Shown in pieces: positions 27,433 through 37,369 of a DNA stretch of 64,000 nt (positions are counted from its first letter, which is position 1; each line of letters opens with the position of its first letter). The translations under genes were made by a program, and so were the position numbers. Origin of the DNA: DATBVX01 sp963696675 (GTDB lineage: Bacteria; Pseudomonadota; Gammaproteobacteria; Steroidobacterales; Steroidobacteraceae); assembly GCA_963696675.1 (NCBI GenBank), contig CAVOLM010000014.1:1-64000 (forward strand). The letters are read 5' to 3'. The notes under the pieces were generated by a model. That model was not told the origin of the DNA. It made no database searches and worked only from the letters and a program-made list of their open reading frames with translations.

Positions 27433-28390
27433 ATGGCTCAGCTGGAAACTTTCTCGACGGCGGGGCTCGCGCCACGCCGCAAGCTTGAATACTGGAACGA
27501 CATCGCCTGTGACACGTTCACACCGGTCGTTTCCGATCCCATGGATCTGCGCGGCTTCACCGGCTGCCTGACCCGCACACGGGTCGGCGAGATCCAGGCG
27601 GCAGAGGTCTACTCCGACCCGCAGATCGTGCGTCACTCGCGCCTGCAGGTGCAGCGCTCGCGCCAGTCGATGTTCTTCCTGCACATGCAGCTCGATGGCG
27701 ACAGCATCAATCGCCAGGACGGGCGTGAGGCGCGCCTGCTGCCCGGCGATTTCACGCTCTGCGACAGCACCCGTCCCTACGAGATCATCTTCGACCGGCC
27801 GAATCGCATGTTCGTGCTCGGCATGCCGGAGGGTCTGCTGCGCCGGCACCTTCCGTGTCCCGGAAAGTGTGGTGGCGATTCTCATGTCGGGAAACTCGGG
27901 ACTGAGCGGGTTGCTGTCCAATTTCCTCACTGATTTCTGGCGGCGCTGCCGCACTGAGGCTGATCTCAATTTCGCTCCCGGCGTGACGCGCGCCATTCTC
28001 GACCTGGTGGCGAGCGCCTATGCGGGCGTGCAGCAGAACGAGTCGGAGCGCTCCTCACTGGTGATGGCACATCGCGTGCGCATCATGAACTACATCGAAG
28101 CACACCTCGGCGATCCCGACCTGACGCCGACGCGCATCGCCGAAGCGTGTCGCATGACGACACGCTATCTGCATCACTTGTTCTCCGATGAAGAGGAGAC
28201 GGTCGCCCGCTACATCCTGCGCCGCCGACTCGAGGAATGCTCGCGCTCTCTGGTCGATGACTCGCAGCGCGGTCGCACCGTGACGGAAATCGCTTTCGAT
28301 TGTGGCTTCAACAGCCCGACGCATTTCGGGCGGGTGTTCCGCGCGCGTTACGGCGTGACACCACGCGAATATCGTCGCTGCAGTGAGTAG
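27433..28390 (+). CDS. AraC-family regulator, one frameshift
   Basis: The ATG at 27433 follows GGGGGGA. The N-terminal domain (about 1-145) resembles the AraC-binding-like domain of FeaR/NphR-type regulators (RRKLEYWNDIACDTF, LLPGDFTLCDSTRPYE). After LLRRHLPCP the frame is lost; the next frame gives ESVVAILMSGNSGLSG and a full AraC helix-turn-helix pair ending GVTPREYRR. One extra base near 27862 explains this. Such regulators activate adjacent catabolic genes in response to aromatic or amine compounds; the thiolase operon or the ALDH gene are likely targets (inference). Confidence 0.75.
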
Positions 28391-29923
28391 AGGTGTCAGG
28401 TTCGAATAGGACCAGGTTCGGTTGCATAACCGATGCATAAACTCGGTCGCGTCGTTTGAGGAATGCAACCGAACCTGATACCTCAGCTTCGCTGACGAAC
28501 TTGGTCACGAGGCAGGCGTCGAGTCCCTCGATGCCCTCCTCGCTCCCGTGGCCGCTTTCCTTGACTCCGCCGAACGGCGACTCGGGAACCGAGATCGCGT
28601 AGCTGTTGATGCCGATCATGCCGGCTTCGATCTGCTCGCCGAGCAGGTTGACGTTGCGCGATGAGCGCGTGAACGCGTACGCGGCGAGGCCATAAGGCAG
28701 GCGATTCGCCTGCTGGATGGCGGTGTCGAAATCGGAGAACGGATTGAGAATCGCGACCGGTCCGAACGGCTCCTCGTTCATGATGCGCGCGGTGTTGGGC
28801 ACGTCCGCCAGAACTGTGGGCTGCCAGAAGTAGCCACTGCCCGTGATGCGCGCGCCGCCGGTCTGAAAGTGTGCGCCATTCTTGCGTGCATCCCCCAGCA
28901 ACGTCTCCATCGACTCGAGGCGCCGGTCGTGCGCGAGCGGCCCCATCTGCGTGCCGTCGCCCAGGCCATTTCCGACCTTGAGGGCGCGCGCCCGTGAAGT
29001 GAACCCGTCGACGAAGCGCCCGTAGATCTTCTCATGCACGTAGAAGCGCGTCGGCGACACGCAGACCTGCCCGGCGTTGCGGTACTTCGAGAACACCGAT
29101 TGATCCAGCACCTGCTCCACGTCGACGTCATCGAACACCAGCACCGGTGCGTGGCCACCGAGCTCCATCGTGGTGCGCTTCATGCCTTCGGCCGCGAGCT
29201 TCATGAGCTGCTTGCCCACCGGGATCGAGCCGGTGAACGAGATCGCGCGGATGATCGGCGAGGCGAGCAGGTAGGCAGAGACCTCGGCCGGAACGCCGAA
29301 GACGACCGACAACACGCCGGCAGGCAGGCCGGCGTCAGCGAGCGCGCGCGCGACTTCGAGTGCCGAGCCGGGTGCTTCTTCGGCCGGCTTCAGAATGCAC
29401 GGGCACCCCGCGCCCAATGCGGCGCCAATCTTGCGTGCCGGGTTGCCGATCGGAAAATTCCAGGGCGCGAACGCGGCGACCGGGCCCACCGGCTCCTTCA
29501 TCACCGTCATTCGTACGCCCGAGGCTCTCTGCGGCAGCACGCGCCCGTACGCGCGTCGTCCCTCTTCCGCGTACCACTCGAAGATCTCGGCAGAGAGCGC
29601 GACTTCCCAGCGCGTCTCGGAAAGTACCTTGCCTTCTTCCAGGTCGCGATGCGCGCGATCGTCTCGGTGCGTTCGCGCAGCAGCTCCGCCGCGCGTCGCA
29701 GGATCTTGCCGCGCTCATGCGGCGGCTTGGCGCGCCAGACCGGGAAGCTGCGCTGCGCAGCCTCGAGAGCACGATCGAGATCGGCCTTCGAAGCGTGCGG
29801 CAGTTGACCGAGCACTTCCTCGGTGGCCGGATTGAGCACCGGCTGCTGGACGCGACCCTCGCCGCCCACCCATTCGCCGCCGATGAAGAGCTTGAGATCC
29901 GGATAATTCGTGGCCACGGGCAT
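28308..29923 (-). CDS. Aldehyde dehydrogenase, frameshifted, stop displaced
   Basis: The start is the ATG at 29923 (MPVATNYPDLKLFIGGEW). The frame is lost after RTETIARIAT near 29638 and resumes as EEGKVLSETRWEVALSAE. The NAD-dependent core is clear: FAPWNFPIGNP, MELGGHAPV (general-base glutamate), NAGQVCVSPTRF (nucleophilic cysteine) and NEEPFGPVAIL. It resembles succinate-semialdehyde/vanillin-type dehydrogenases. Homology ends at about 28486 (TKFVSEA), but the frame reads on through the palindromic element to a stop at 28308, overlapping the AraC gene on the other strand. One base change would restore a TGA at about 28480. Confidence 0.75.
28391..28484. repeat. Imperfect palindromic element between convergent genes
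   Basis: CAGGTTCGGTTGCAT (28413-28427) is exactly inverted at 28463-28477, with AGGTGTCAGG/GATACCT outside. The same core (ACCAGGTTCGGTTGCATAAC) makes up the arms of the perfect palindrome at 31403. It fills the gap between the AraC stop and the 3' end of the aldehyde dehydrogenase, whose natural stop codon it seems to have displaced. Confidence 0.7.
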
Positions 29924-29940
29924 CTCCAGGCACTGTCCTT

Positions 29941-31388
29941 CTAACCGTTCAACACCGCTGCCGGCACCCAGTTGCCGTGCACGCCGACCCGCAGGCGCAG
30001 CGGAATCTTGATGCGAGCGATCGGCCCGCGTTCCAGGTGCTGGGGTTCGACCACGAACATCTCGCTCTGATTTTCATCGTGCCGGTCCACGAGGAAGACC
30101 AGGTAGCCCTCGTGGCCCGCAATCTTCGAGGGGATATGCGCGTGCTCCTGCACGGTCGAGCGCTGATCCATCGGCAGCCGTCGTACCTTGCCGCTCTTCA
30201 GCTCGATGCGCAGGATCGTGTTGAAGCCGGCGCCCACCGGTCCGGCGATCAGGGGCGGCGCGACGGTCGGATCGAATGTCTGGTAGTAGCCGACGTCGTA
30301 GTCGACGAGCGCGTCCTTGTCGGCGACGCGCGGCATGTCCCCGCCCGGCCCCAATATGGTCTCGTCCCACTTCTCACCGGGCTTCGACAGGTCGAAGGTC
30401 CAGCGCACCAGGTCGCCCGCCATCTCCTCCGGCTTGATCTGGATGTTGGAGGCCTCGCGAATGAAGGGAAACGGGCTGGTCTTGCCGACAGCCGAAATCG
30501 AGGTGCACGCGACTGCCTTCCGTGTAGGCGTTCATGAAATGAAATGCGGAGCGCGCCGGCCCGCGGAACCAGCGCATGTCACGCACCGTGCCCTGCGCGC
30601 GGCATGATGCCGACGAAGCTGTCCTTGTCGGGCTCGAAGATCCAGTGCGGCCCGCCCGCCTTGATGCGCGCGAGATCCGCGGTGTGCGGAAACACCGGGA
30701 AGATCACGTGCTCCTTGGTGAGCGCGAAATCGTGCATCAGCGCGCAATACGGAACCTGGAACCATTCCTCGCGGATCAGTTCGCCGTTCTTGTCCGCGAC
30801 ACAGAAAGCGACATCGCGCGAGGCGAGACCACTCGCCTCGTAACCGAAGAAATAGAGCTCGCCGGTTTCGTGATCAGGCCGCGTGTGCGCCGTCATCGTC
30901 TGGCTGCGCAGCTTCCCGTTGTAGTCCCACTCGCCGAGGGTTTCGAGCGTATCGGGATCGATCTGCATCGCGCGGTTGTCTTCCTTGAGCGCAAGCAGTC
31001 GCCCGCCATGGAAGATCGGCGTGGTGTTGTAGGCGCCGCGCCCCTTGCCGCGCACGCTGGGATCGTCGGTATAGGGATTGCGATACAGGCCATACAGCGA
31101 GCGGCGAGCCTTGCGCTCGTTCTTCCAGCGCTCGCTCTGGATGTAGCGCTGCTTGAAGTCCACGTGCCCGTTCTCGAAGCGCAGCATCCGCACCATGCCG
31201 TCGCCGCTGATGAAGGTGTCGTGTCCCAGCATCGGCGGGTATTGGTGGTCGGGCACGCTCTGGTACCAGCTGCCGTTGATCTCCTCGGGGAGCTTCCCTT
31301 CGATCACGAGATCGTACACGTCGCATTCGACCCGCGACGGCGCGTTGTAGCCGCTGAAGTCCATCGATTCTGGAAATGGCGTCGTCAT
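29941..31388 (-). pseudogene. Carotenoid/lignostilbene-type dioxygenase, two frameshifts
   Basis: The start is the ATG at 31388 (MTTPFPESMDFSG). Three frames cover the protein: N-terminal to about 30585, a middle piece (RWFRGPARSAFHFMNAYTEG), and a C-terminal piece from about 30480 to the stop at 29941. All four iron-binding histidines of the family can be found: TAHTRPD, MHDFALT, AFHFMNAY and VGVHGNWV. The family cleaves carbon-carbon double bonds of carotenoids or stilbenes with O2. Here it sits among aromatic catabolic genes, so lignin-derived stilbenes are possible substrates (inference). Shifts are near 30585 and 30490. Confidence 0.75.
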
Positions 31389-31402
31389 GTTTCAACCTCG
31401 AG

Positions 31403-31484
31403 AGGTACCAGGTTCGGTTGCATAACTTGTTGCATAACTCCCCGGGGAGTTATGCAACAAGTTATGCAACCGAACCTGGTACCT
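31403..31484. repeat. 82-bp perfect palindrome
   Basis: Both 41-base arms match without a mismatch around the centre CCCC/GGGG (31441-31448 region). Each arm contains two copies of GTTGCATAACT-type sequence and the core ACCAGGTTCGGTTGCATAAC shared with the element at 28391. Its right edge overlaps the stop codon of the SnoaL-like gene, and its left edge is 15 bases before the dioxygenase start. It could fold as a long hairpin in the transcript. Confidence 0.9.
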
Positions 31485-32167
31485 ATTTCCCGGTCACGGG
31501 ATGCGGGTAATGAAATGGAACGTTGCGCGTGTCCGGCCAGAACGTCGGCGTCCCGGCCTGCAACTCGTCCGGGCCCAGCGGATTTTCGGGATAGATCTTG
31601 TCGAAGGGCAGCAGGTGCGGCTTGTCGTTCGCCCACCCCTTCTCGTAGTCCGCCTGCCACAGCATGTTGTAGTTGAGCACCTTGATCTTCCACACGCCAC
31701 GATCCTTGACGTAGGAATTCTCGTAGCGTGCCACCTTCCCAGCACTGCGCTGGAAAGTGCTCGACGCGCTCGCGCTTGCTCTCGTGCTGGCCGGCGGTCA
31801 TCAGCGCGCGAAAGCGTCCCTTCGCGGTCAGCCCATCTGGCGCCACGTCGACGATGTCCTGCATCTGCAGGTGATCGAGCAGAAATCCGTACACCGGCCC
31901 ATTGTGGCCGCGCGTGAAGAGATTACGGAACCAGTCGCAATACAGGCGCCGCGCACCCGCCTTGCCCCGGTAGACGCCGTTCAGAAAATGCACGCGCGCG
32001 TCGTCGGCGAACAGGTCCACCGCTTCGTCGTACAGGCACTTGTCGATGTAGTAGCCGTACTTGAAATGCAGGCACCGGACCGCGTGCGTGTCCTCCATCA
32101 CGCCCATGCGCCGCGTGAGCTCATCGATGCGTGCGGTGAGCGCCTTGATCTGATCGTCGTTCGCCAT
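31483..32167 (-). CDS. SnoaL-like (NTF2-fold) protein 1, one frameshift
   Basis: I start it at the ATG at 32167 (MANDDQIKAL), seven bases after AAGGAG. The first 145 residues (RCLHFKYGYYIDKCLYDEAVDLFADDARVHF...) form a SnoaL_4/NTF2-like cone. The frame is lost at about 31735 and resumes as ARYENSYVKDRGVWKIKVLN to the stop inside the palindrome. It is a paralogue of the protein at 33017. Such proteins include hydroxylating and dehydrating enzymes and binding proteins; the function here is unknown. Confidence 0.7.
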
Positions 32168-32992
32168 GCGCAATCTCCTTCGGAATTCAGCTCGGGAGCG
32201 CCCGCGCGCAGCAGCGCGTCGAAATCATCGTCCGGTGTCAGGTAGCGTCCTGAGAGGCCGTCATAGCGGCCGGAAGCAAGTTTCACGCACATGTCGGCGC
32301 AGCGTGCGAGACCTGCCTTCGGGTCCGACTGGGCCTTGATCTCTCTGAGTGAGACGAGCATGTGCGGCAGCCACCGCTGGGCGTCCGGGCGAAGCCAGCG
32401 TCGCCTCCGCCATGTCGGTGATCACCGTGCCGGGCTCGATCGCGAACGCTGCGACGCGATGCTCCTTGCCTTCGGCCGCCAGGTGCTGTGCGAAACGGAT
32501 CTGCGTCGCCTTGCCGACACAGTAGGCAGAAAGGCTCGGTCCAATCTCGACACCGCCACGGCTCGCTACGATCACGATCCGGCCCCCACCGGCCTTCTGC
32601 ATCCCCGGCAGCAGCGCGCTGGCAAACAAGAGCGGCGCGCGCACGTGCAGCGCTTGAGAAGCCCACCATTCATCGGGATCTACGAAACCGATTGGCCCGT
32701 AGGGCCCGCCATGACCCGCGTTGCTGACCAGCGTCGTCACCGGTCCGAACTTCGCGACGGTTCGTTCGACCACACGCGCCACATCTTCGCGTCGCGTGAC
32801 GTCCCCTGCCACGGCGATGGCACGTCCGCCCTGCGAGGTGATCGCCGCCGCCGTCTCATCGATCTGCTTCTGGGTGCGCGCCGTGACAGCGACAGCGGCA
32901 CCTTCAGCGGCAAACCGCAACGCGATCGCGCGGCCGAAACCACGGCCGGCACCGGTGACGATCGCAATCTGGTTGTTCAGAACTCCTGCCAT
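32098..32992 (-). CDS. Short-chain dehydrogenase/reductase, one frameshift
   Basis: The start MAGVLNNQIAIVTGAGRGFGR carries the TGxxxGxG cofactor motif. SNAGHGG follows, then an active-site serine in VASRGG and the YxxxK pair (SAYCVGKAT). After ATLASP near 32385 the frame shifts and the C-terminus continues as DAQRWLPHMLVSLREIKAQ. The in-frame stop is at 32098, inside the next gene; the natural end is probably near 32170. It oxidises or reduces an alcohol/ketone with NAD(P). Confidence 0.72.
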
Positions 32993-33016
32993 GCAGCGGT
33001 CCGGGCGGTGCGCGGA

Positions 33017-33719
33017 TCAGTCCGGTTTCACCCACTTTCCGGTGACTGGATGCGGGTAGTGGAACGGTACGACGTCGGTGTCGGGCCAGAGCACCGGCTT
33101 TGGATCGGTGATGATCTCGTCAGGACCGACCGGGTCCTTGGGATACGTCTGGGAAGCGAACGGGAACTGCCCGGCGGGCATGTGCGCCCAGCCTTTCTCG
33201 AACGTGCCATGCCATACCGGTCGATAGTTGAGCACCTTGATCTTCCAGATGCCGTCCTCCTTGACGTACTCATTCTCGTAGATGCCGCCTTCCCACCACT
33301 GGCGCGGAATGCCCTCGCCCGTGTGGCGACTCTCATGGCTGCCCGCCTGCATCACCGAGCGTGCGCGCGCTTTCGCGGTCTTACGATCGGGCGCGACATC
33401 GATGATGTCCTGGAGCTGCGGATGATCGAGCAGGAAGCCATGAACAGGCCCGTTCTTCCCGCCCGTGAAGTTCTTCTGAAAACGCCCGATGTAGAGGCGC
33501 CGCACGCCGGCCTTGCCCTTGTAGCAGCCGCCCATGAAACGGACTTCGCCGTCCTCGGCGAACAGGTCCACCGTCTCGTTGTACAGGCACTTGTCGATGT
33601 AGTAGCCGTAGGCGTGCTGGAGCCTGCGAATCGCGTGCACGTCCTGCAGGATTCCCAGTTCGTGCGTCACCTGCTCGAGTTTCTTCTCGAGCGCCTGGAT
33701 CTGGTCGGCCGTGCGTCAT
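33017..33719 (-). CDS. SnoaL-like (NTF2-fold) protein 2, frameshift near start
   Basis: The long frame from GTG 33670 gives THELGILQDVHAIRRLQHAYGYYIDKCLYNETVDLF and the tail VVPFHYPHPVTGK, closely matching protein 1 along its length. The matching N-terminus (ADQIQALEKKLEQV) lies upstream in the same frame but has no start; the ATG at 33719 is one base out of frame. One indel near 33710 is therefore likely. The two paralogues flank the SDR gene, suggesting a local duplication. Confidence 0.75.
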
Positions 33720-33855
33720 CGCGAACTCCTTAGTTTCAGCTGTGGCTCGGGGCTATCTCGCCGCCCGCCCCCCATGCACGCTCGACCGATACGGAAATAA
33801 AAGTAGATGCTGAGCGCAATGTGGGAATGCGCCTGCCTGTGCCAAGATTCCGGCC

Positions 33856-34934
33856 ATGAGCACCAGCGCATCCCGAGCACAATCAACACCTTCCGTGCCC
33901 GCCGCCAGGGGTTACAAGCGCATCGCGACCGAGGAAGCTTTCGCGCCACCCGAGATGTTCGAGCAGTACCGCAAGCTCCTCGAGCGCAACTGCCATCGAT
34001 GACCCGGGCTTCAGGAGCCTGTGGGGGTTTTATCTCAGCAGCCCGAGTCCTCGTGCCACGCAGATCATCGCGCGAATCCAGGATCTCGGCGAGCAGCGCC
34101 TGCGGGACATGGACGCGACCGGCATCGACCGGCAGATCCTGTCGCTCACCTCGCCCGGAGTGCAGGTGTTCGACGCGGCGACGGCGACTTCGCTCGCGCG
34201 TTCATTCAACGACCAGCTGGCCGAGGCGATCCGCGAGCATCCGGATCGCTATTCGGGGTTGACCGCTGTCGCGCCGCAGGACCCGCAGGCGGCAGCCAAG
34301 GAAATCGAGCGCGGCGCGACGCAGCTCGGGCTCAAAGGCGTGATCATCAATTCGCACACACTGGGTGAATACCTGGACGACGAAAAGTACTGGGACATCT
34401 TCGCCGCCGCCGAAGCATTCAACACGCCGATCTACATTCACCCGAACACACCGTCGCGCGGCCTGATCGGCCCGATGCTGGAACGCGGCCTCGAGTCGGC
34501 GATCTACGGATTCGCGGTGGAGACCGGCATGCACCTGCTCGCGATCATCACCAGCGGCGCGTTCGACCGTTTCCCGCAGCTGAAGATCATCGTCGGCCAC
34601 GCCGGCGAAGCGCTGCCGTACTGGATGTATCGGATCGACTACATGCACCGCGCGTCGGTGGCCGCCGGCCGCTATCCGCGCATGAAGGCGCTGCGCCGGA
34701 GACCGAGCGACTACCTGCGCGAGAACGTCTACGTCACCAACAGCGGCGTGGCGTGGGAGCCGGCGATCATGTTCTGCCACTCGGTGCTCGGCGCCGATCG
34801 CGTGATGTACGCGATGGACTACCCGTACCAGTACGTTGCGCGAAGAAGTGATCACCTGCGACAACCTGCCGCTCAGCGATGTCGACAAGAAGAAGTTCTT
34901 CCAGACGAACGCCGAGCGGGTGTTCTCGCTGTAG
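33856..34934 (+). pseudogene. Amidohydrolase 1 (ACMSD/resorcylate decarboxylase-like), two frameshifts
   Basis: ATG at 33856, then ARGYKRIATEEAFAPPEMF. The frame shifts near 33993 to IDDPGFRSLWGFYLSS and again near 34838 to EVITCDNLPLSDVDKKKFF, ending at 34934. The amidohydrolase-2 TIM barrel is clear: INSHTLGEYLD, IYIHPNTPS, KIIVGHAGEALPYW and the metal aspartate in MDYPYQ. In gamma-resorcylate decarboxylase, Glu8 and His10 bind metal near the N-terminus; here the motif is EEAF, without that histidine. Likely a non-oxidative decarboxylase or hydrolase. It opens a plus-strand pair with the MDR gene. Confidence 0.72.
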
Positions 34935-34950
34935 CTGAAGGAGGCACGCC

Positions 34951-35965
34951 ATGAAGGCCTGGATCGTCCCCAAGGATTGCGAGAAGCTCGAACAGCTCAG
35001 GATCGACGAGCGCCCCACACCGACGCCCGGCCCCACGCAGATCCTCGCGCGCATGCGCGCCGCATCGCTCAACTATCGCGACCAGTTGATCGTCACCGGC
35101 GGATATTTCGGCGGTAAGACGCAGCGCGACCTCGTTCCGTTGTCCGATGGCGCCGGTGAAGTTGTGGCGGCTGGATCCGATGTCACGCGCTTCAAGGTCG
35201 GCGACCGCATCGTCAGCACCTTCTTCCAGAACTGGGTCGATGGACCGCCGGCCCCGGAGCCGCGTCCCGCCATCGGCGCACCGATGGACGGCGTGCTGGC
35301 CGAATACGTGTTGTTCGATCAGCGCGACGCCGTTGCAATGCCGTCGAACCTATCGTTCGAGGAAGGCGCCACGTTGAGCTTGCGCGGGCGTGACTGCCTG
35401 GCACGCGCTGATGATCACGTGCGCGGTGAAGCCGGGGGAGAGCGTACTCGTGCTCGGCACTGGCGGCGTCTCGGTTTTCGCGCTGCAGTTCGCGCGCCTC
35501 GCCGGTGCGCGCGTGTTCATGACTTCATCGAGCGATGAAAAGCTCGAGCGCGGGCGCGCCATGGGCGCCACGGGCCTGATCAACTACAAGCGCACGCCGG
35601 AGTGGGACAAGGAAGTGCTGAAACTGACGAACGGGCTCGGCGTCAACTACGTGGTCGAAGTCGGCGGTCCCGGTACGCTCGCGAGGTCGATGCAGTCGGT
35701 CGCCTATGCCGGAAAGATCGCGCTCATCGGCGTGCTCGCGGGCTTCCAGGGCGACACGAATCCACATCCGGTGATGCGCAAGGGCGCGAGCCTGCACGGC
35801 ATCTTCGTCGGCAACCGCGCCATGCTCGAACGCATGAATGCGGCTATCGAGGTCAACGGGATGAAACCGGTAGTCGACAAGGTGTTTGCGTTCGACGAGG
35901 CGCCGGATGCGTACCGCTACCAGCACAGTGGCGCTCACTTCGGCAAGGTCGTAGTCCGCATCTAG
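34951..35965 (+). CDS. Zinc-independent MDR oxidoreductase (quinone reductase-like), one frameshift
   Basis: ATG at 34951 follows AGGAGG; the gene is 16 bases after the amidohydrolase. The N-terminal GroES-like domain (SLNYRDQLIVTGGYFGG) is followed by EEGATLS. There an extra base near 35383 breaks the frame, which resumes as AWHALMITCAVKPGESVLV with the Rossmann motif VLGTGGVSVFA. The catalytic zinc ligands of classical alcohol dehydrogenases are not evident, so a quinone/enone reductase role is more likely. Length when repaired is about 337 residues. Confidence 0.75.
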
Positions 35966-36611
35966 GCCTTCTGTCCGAAGTCGACGCCCTCACGTGCCAG
36001 GTAGTCCCGTTCCTCAGCCGTGCTCTGCCGGCCGAGGATGGCATTGCGATGGGGAAAACGTCCGAAGCGGCGAATGATGTCGCGGTGCTGCTCGGCGTAG
36101 TGGGTGCATCCCTCGAAGTAGCTGCGGATTGGCGCCGGGACATCGAGAGCGAGCGCCGCGCACGCGGCGACACCACGCTCCTGAGCCTCGATATCCTCGG
36201 CGTGCTCCAGCGGGAGATAGAAGAAGAGTCTCTCGGCGGGCTGCAGCAGCACGTCCGCTCCCTCCCGCATCCCTTCCAATGCCAGGCCGAGCGCCATCGG
36301 ATCGGTTGCAAAGGCTCGCGCCGTGCCCCGAAACGCATTACGGGGGAACTGATCCATGAGCAGGATCAGTGCCAATCTGCCGCGCGGCGTGCGCGGCCAA
36401 TCTGCGAGATGTCCCGCCGCGGCCCGTTCCATGTCGGCCCGAAATTCCCGTTCGATCTGTCGGTCGACCGCAGCTGGTTTCGCCATCTTCACTCGCCAAA
36501 CCAGAAATCCACTCGACGTTGCAGCGCCTCGGCGCTCTCCAGCGAATCGGCGAACCAGAAGCGCCAGACGTACTCGATCCGCGGGTCAACCGGATTGGAT
36601 TTTTCAGGCAC
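35962..36611 (-). CDS. DUF924 family protein, one frameshift
   Basis: The C-terminal 170 residues (FRADMERAAAGHLADWP, then LMDQFPRNAFRGTARAF, then YFYLPLEHAED-like motifs) are typical of DUF924, an all-helical protein of unknown function. The family's N-terminus (VWRFWFADSLESAEALQRRVD, then FWFGE) is in another frame just upstream and joins at about 36495. The probable start is GTG 36611. Its end overlaps the MDR gene stop by four bases on the other strand. Confidence 0.65.
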
Positions 36612-36631
36612 GGCTCGGCGACACTGACGTT

Positions 36632-37090
36632 GTGGACAGAACCTTTGAACCGAAGGATGCGGATTTTAGCGCACGCGTGCACGCCAGTTTTGCCCGTCAG
36701 CGCGTGATGGCAGCGCTGGGGGTAGCGCTCATCCAGGTCGATCCGGGCCGCGTCGAGCTCGAGCTGGCCTTCGATCCGGAACTGACGCAGCAGCATGGCT
36801 TCATGCATGCGGGCATCATTGCTACGGCGCTCGACAGCGCCTGCGGCTACGCGGCGTTTTCGCTCATGCCCGCCGACGACGGCGTGCTCACGGTGGAGTA
36901 CAAGATCAATTTCCTCGCCCCGGCAGCCGCGGACCGCTTCCGCCTGGTCGGCTCGGTGGTGAAATCCGGGCGCACGCTCTTCGTGTGCAACGGCGAAGCG
37001 CTCGGCGAGCGCGACGCAAAGCAGGTGCTGGTAGCGACCATGACCAGCACGGTGATGGCGGTGCGCGGCCGCAGCGATATTCAGCAGTAG
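36632..37090 (+). CDS. PaaI-family hot-dog thioesterase
   Basis: About 152 residues from GTG 36632 (an ATG at MAALG is an alternative). The core QQHGFMHAGIIATALDSACGYAA matches the catalytic helix region of PaaI/YigI-type acyl-CoA thioesterases, and EYKINFLAPAAADRF is the central strand. It is divergent from DUF924 with only about 20 bases between the starts, so one or both starts are uncertain. Its last 71 bases are duplicated downstream (see repeat). Confidence 0.75.
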   Translation: MDRTFEPKDADFSARVHASFARQRVMAALGVALIQVDPGRVELELAFDPELTQQHGFMHAGIIATALDSACGYAAFSLMPADDGVLTVEYKINFLAPAAADRFRLVGSVVKSGRTLFVCNGEALGERDAKQVLVATMTSTVMAVRGRSDIQQ

Positions 37091-37132
37091 CCAGTCGTAT
37101 AATGGAATCCCATCTCGATAAGGGGTAGTTCC

Positions 37133-37264
37133 ATGAGCAAGGGCATGGATCAGAAGCGCGAAGGCAAGAAAAAGCCGCAGAAGTCGCTCAAGGAAAAGCG
37201 CGAGCTGAAGCGCTCCAAGAAGGCAGGCAACTGGCCGCCGGTGGTGAGCGGCGGAAAGATGTGA
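37133..37264 (+). CDS. 43-residue highly basic small protein
   Basis: ATG 37133 to TGA 37264: MSKGMDQKREGKKKPQKSL, then EKRELKRSKKAGNWPPVV. It is lysine/arginine-rich and probably binds nucleic acid; similar short basic proteins occur in proteobacteria. A perfect TATAAT at 37098-37103 and AGGGG eight bases before the ATG support expression as its own unit. Function unknown. Confidence 0.6.
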   Translation: MSKGMDQKREGKKKPQKSLKEKRELKRSKKAGNWPPVVSGGKM

Positions 37265-37277
37265 CCAAAGCGCTCCA

Positions 37278-37347
37278 GAGCGCGACGCAAAGCAGGTGCT
37301 GATCGCGACCATGACCAGCACGTTATGGCGGTGCGCGGCCGCGGCGA
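37278..37347 (+). repeat. 70-bp partial copy of the thioesterase gene end
   Basis: This stretch repeats bases 37007-37077 (the 3' end of the PaaI-type gene) with only a few changes and one deletion. It lies directly after the 43-residue gene. It looks like the remnant of a second thioesterase copy left by duplication and deletion. Confidence 0.8.
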
Positions 37348-37369
37348 CGTTCGCTTGAGCCGCGCGTTG

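Noticed and set aside
28308..28484. C-terminal 60-residue extension of the aldehyde dehydrogenase as a real domain
   Set aside because: It is a translation of the palindromic element and the antisense of the AraC gene end.
36338..37321. 327-residue minus-strand open frame
   Set aside because: It is antisense to the thioesterase and the small basic gene, and its internal repeats merely reflect the 70-bp duplication on the other strand.
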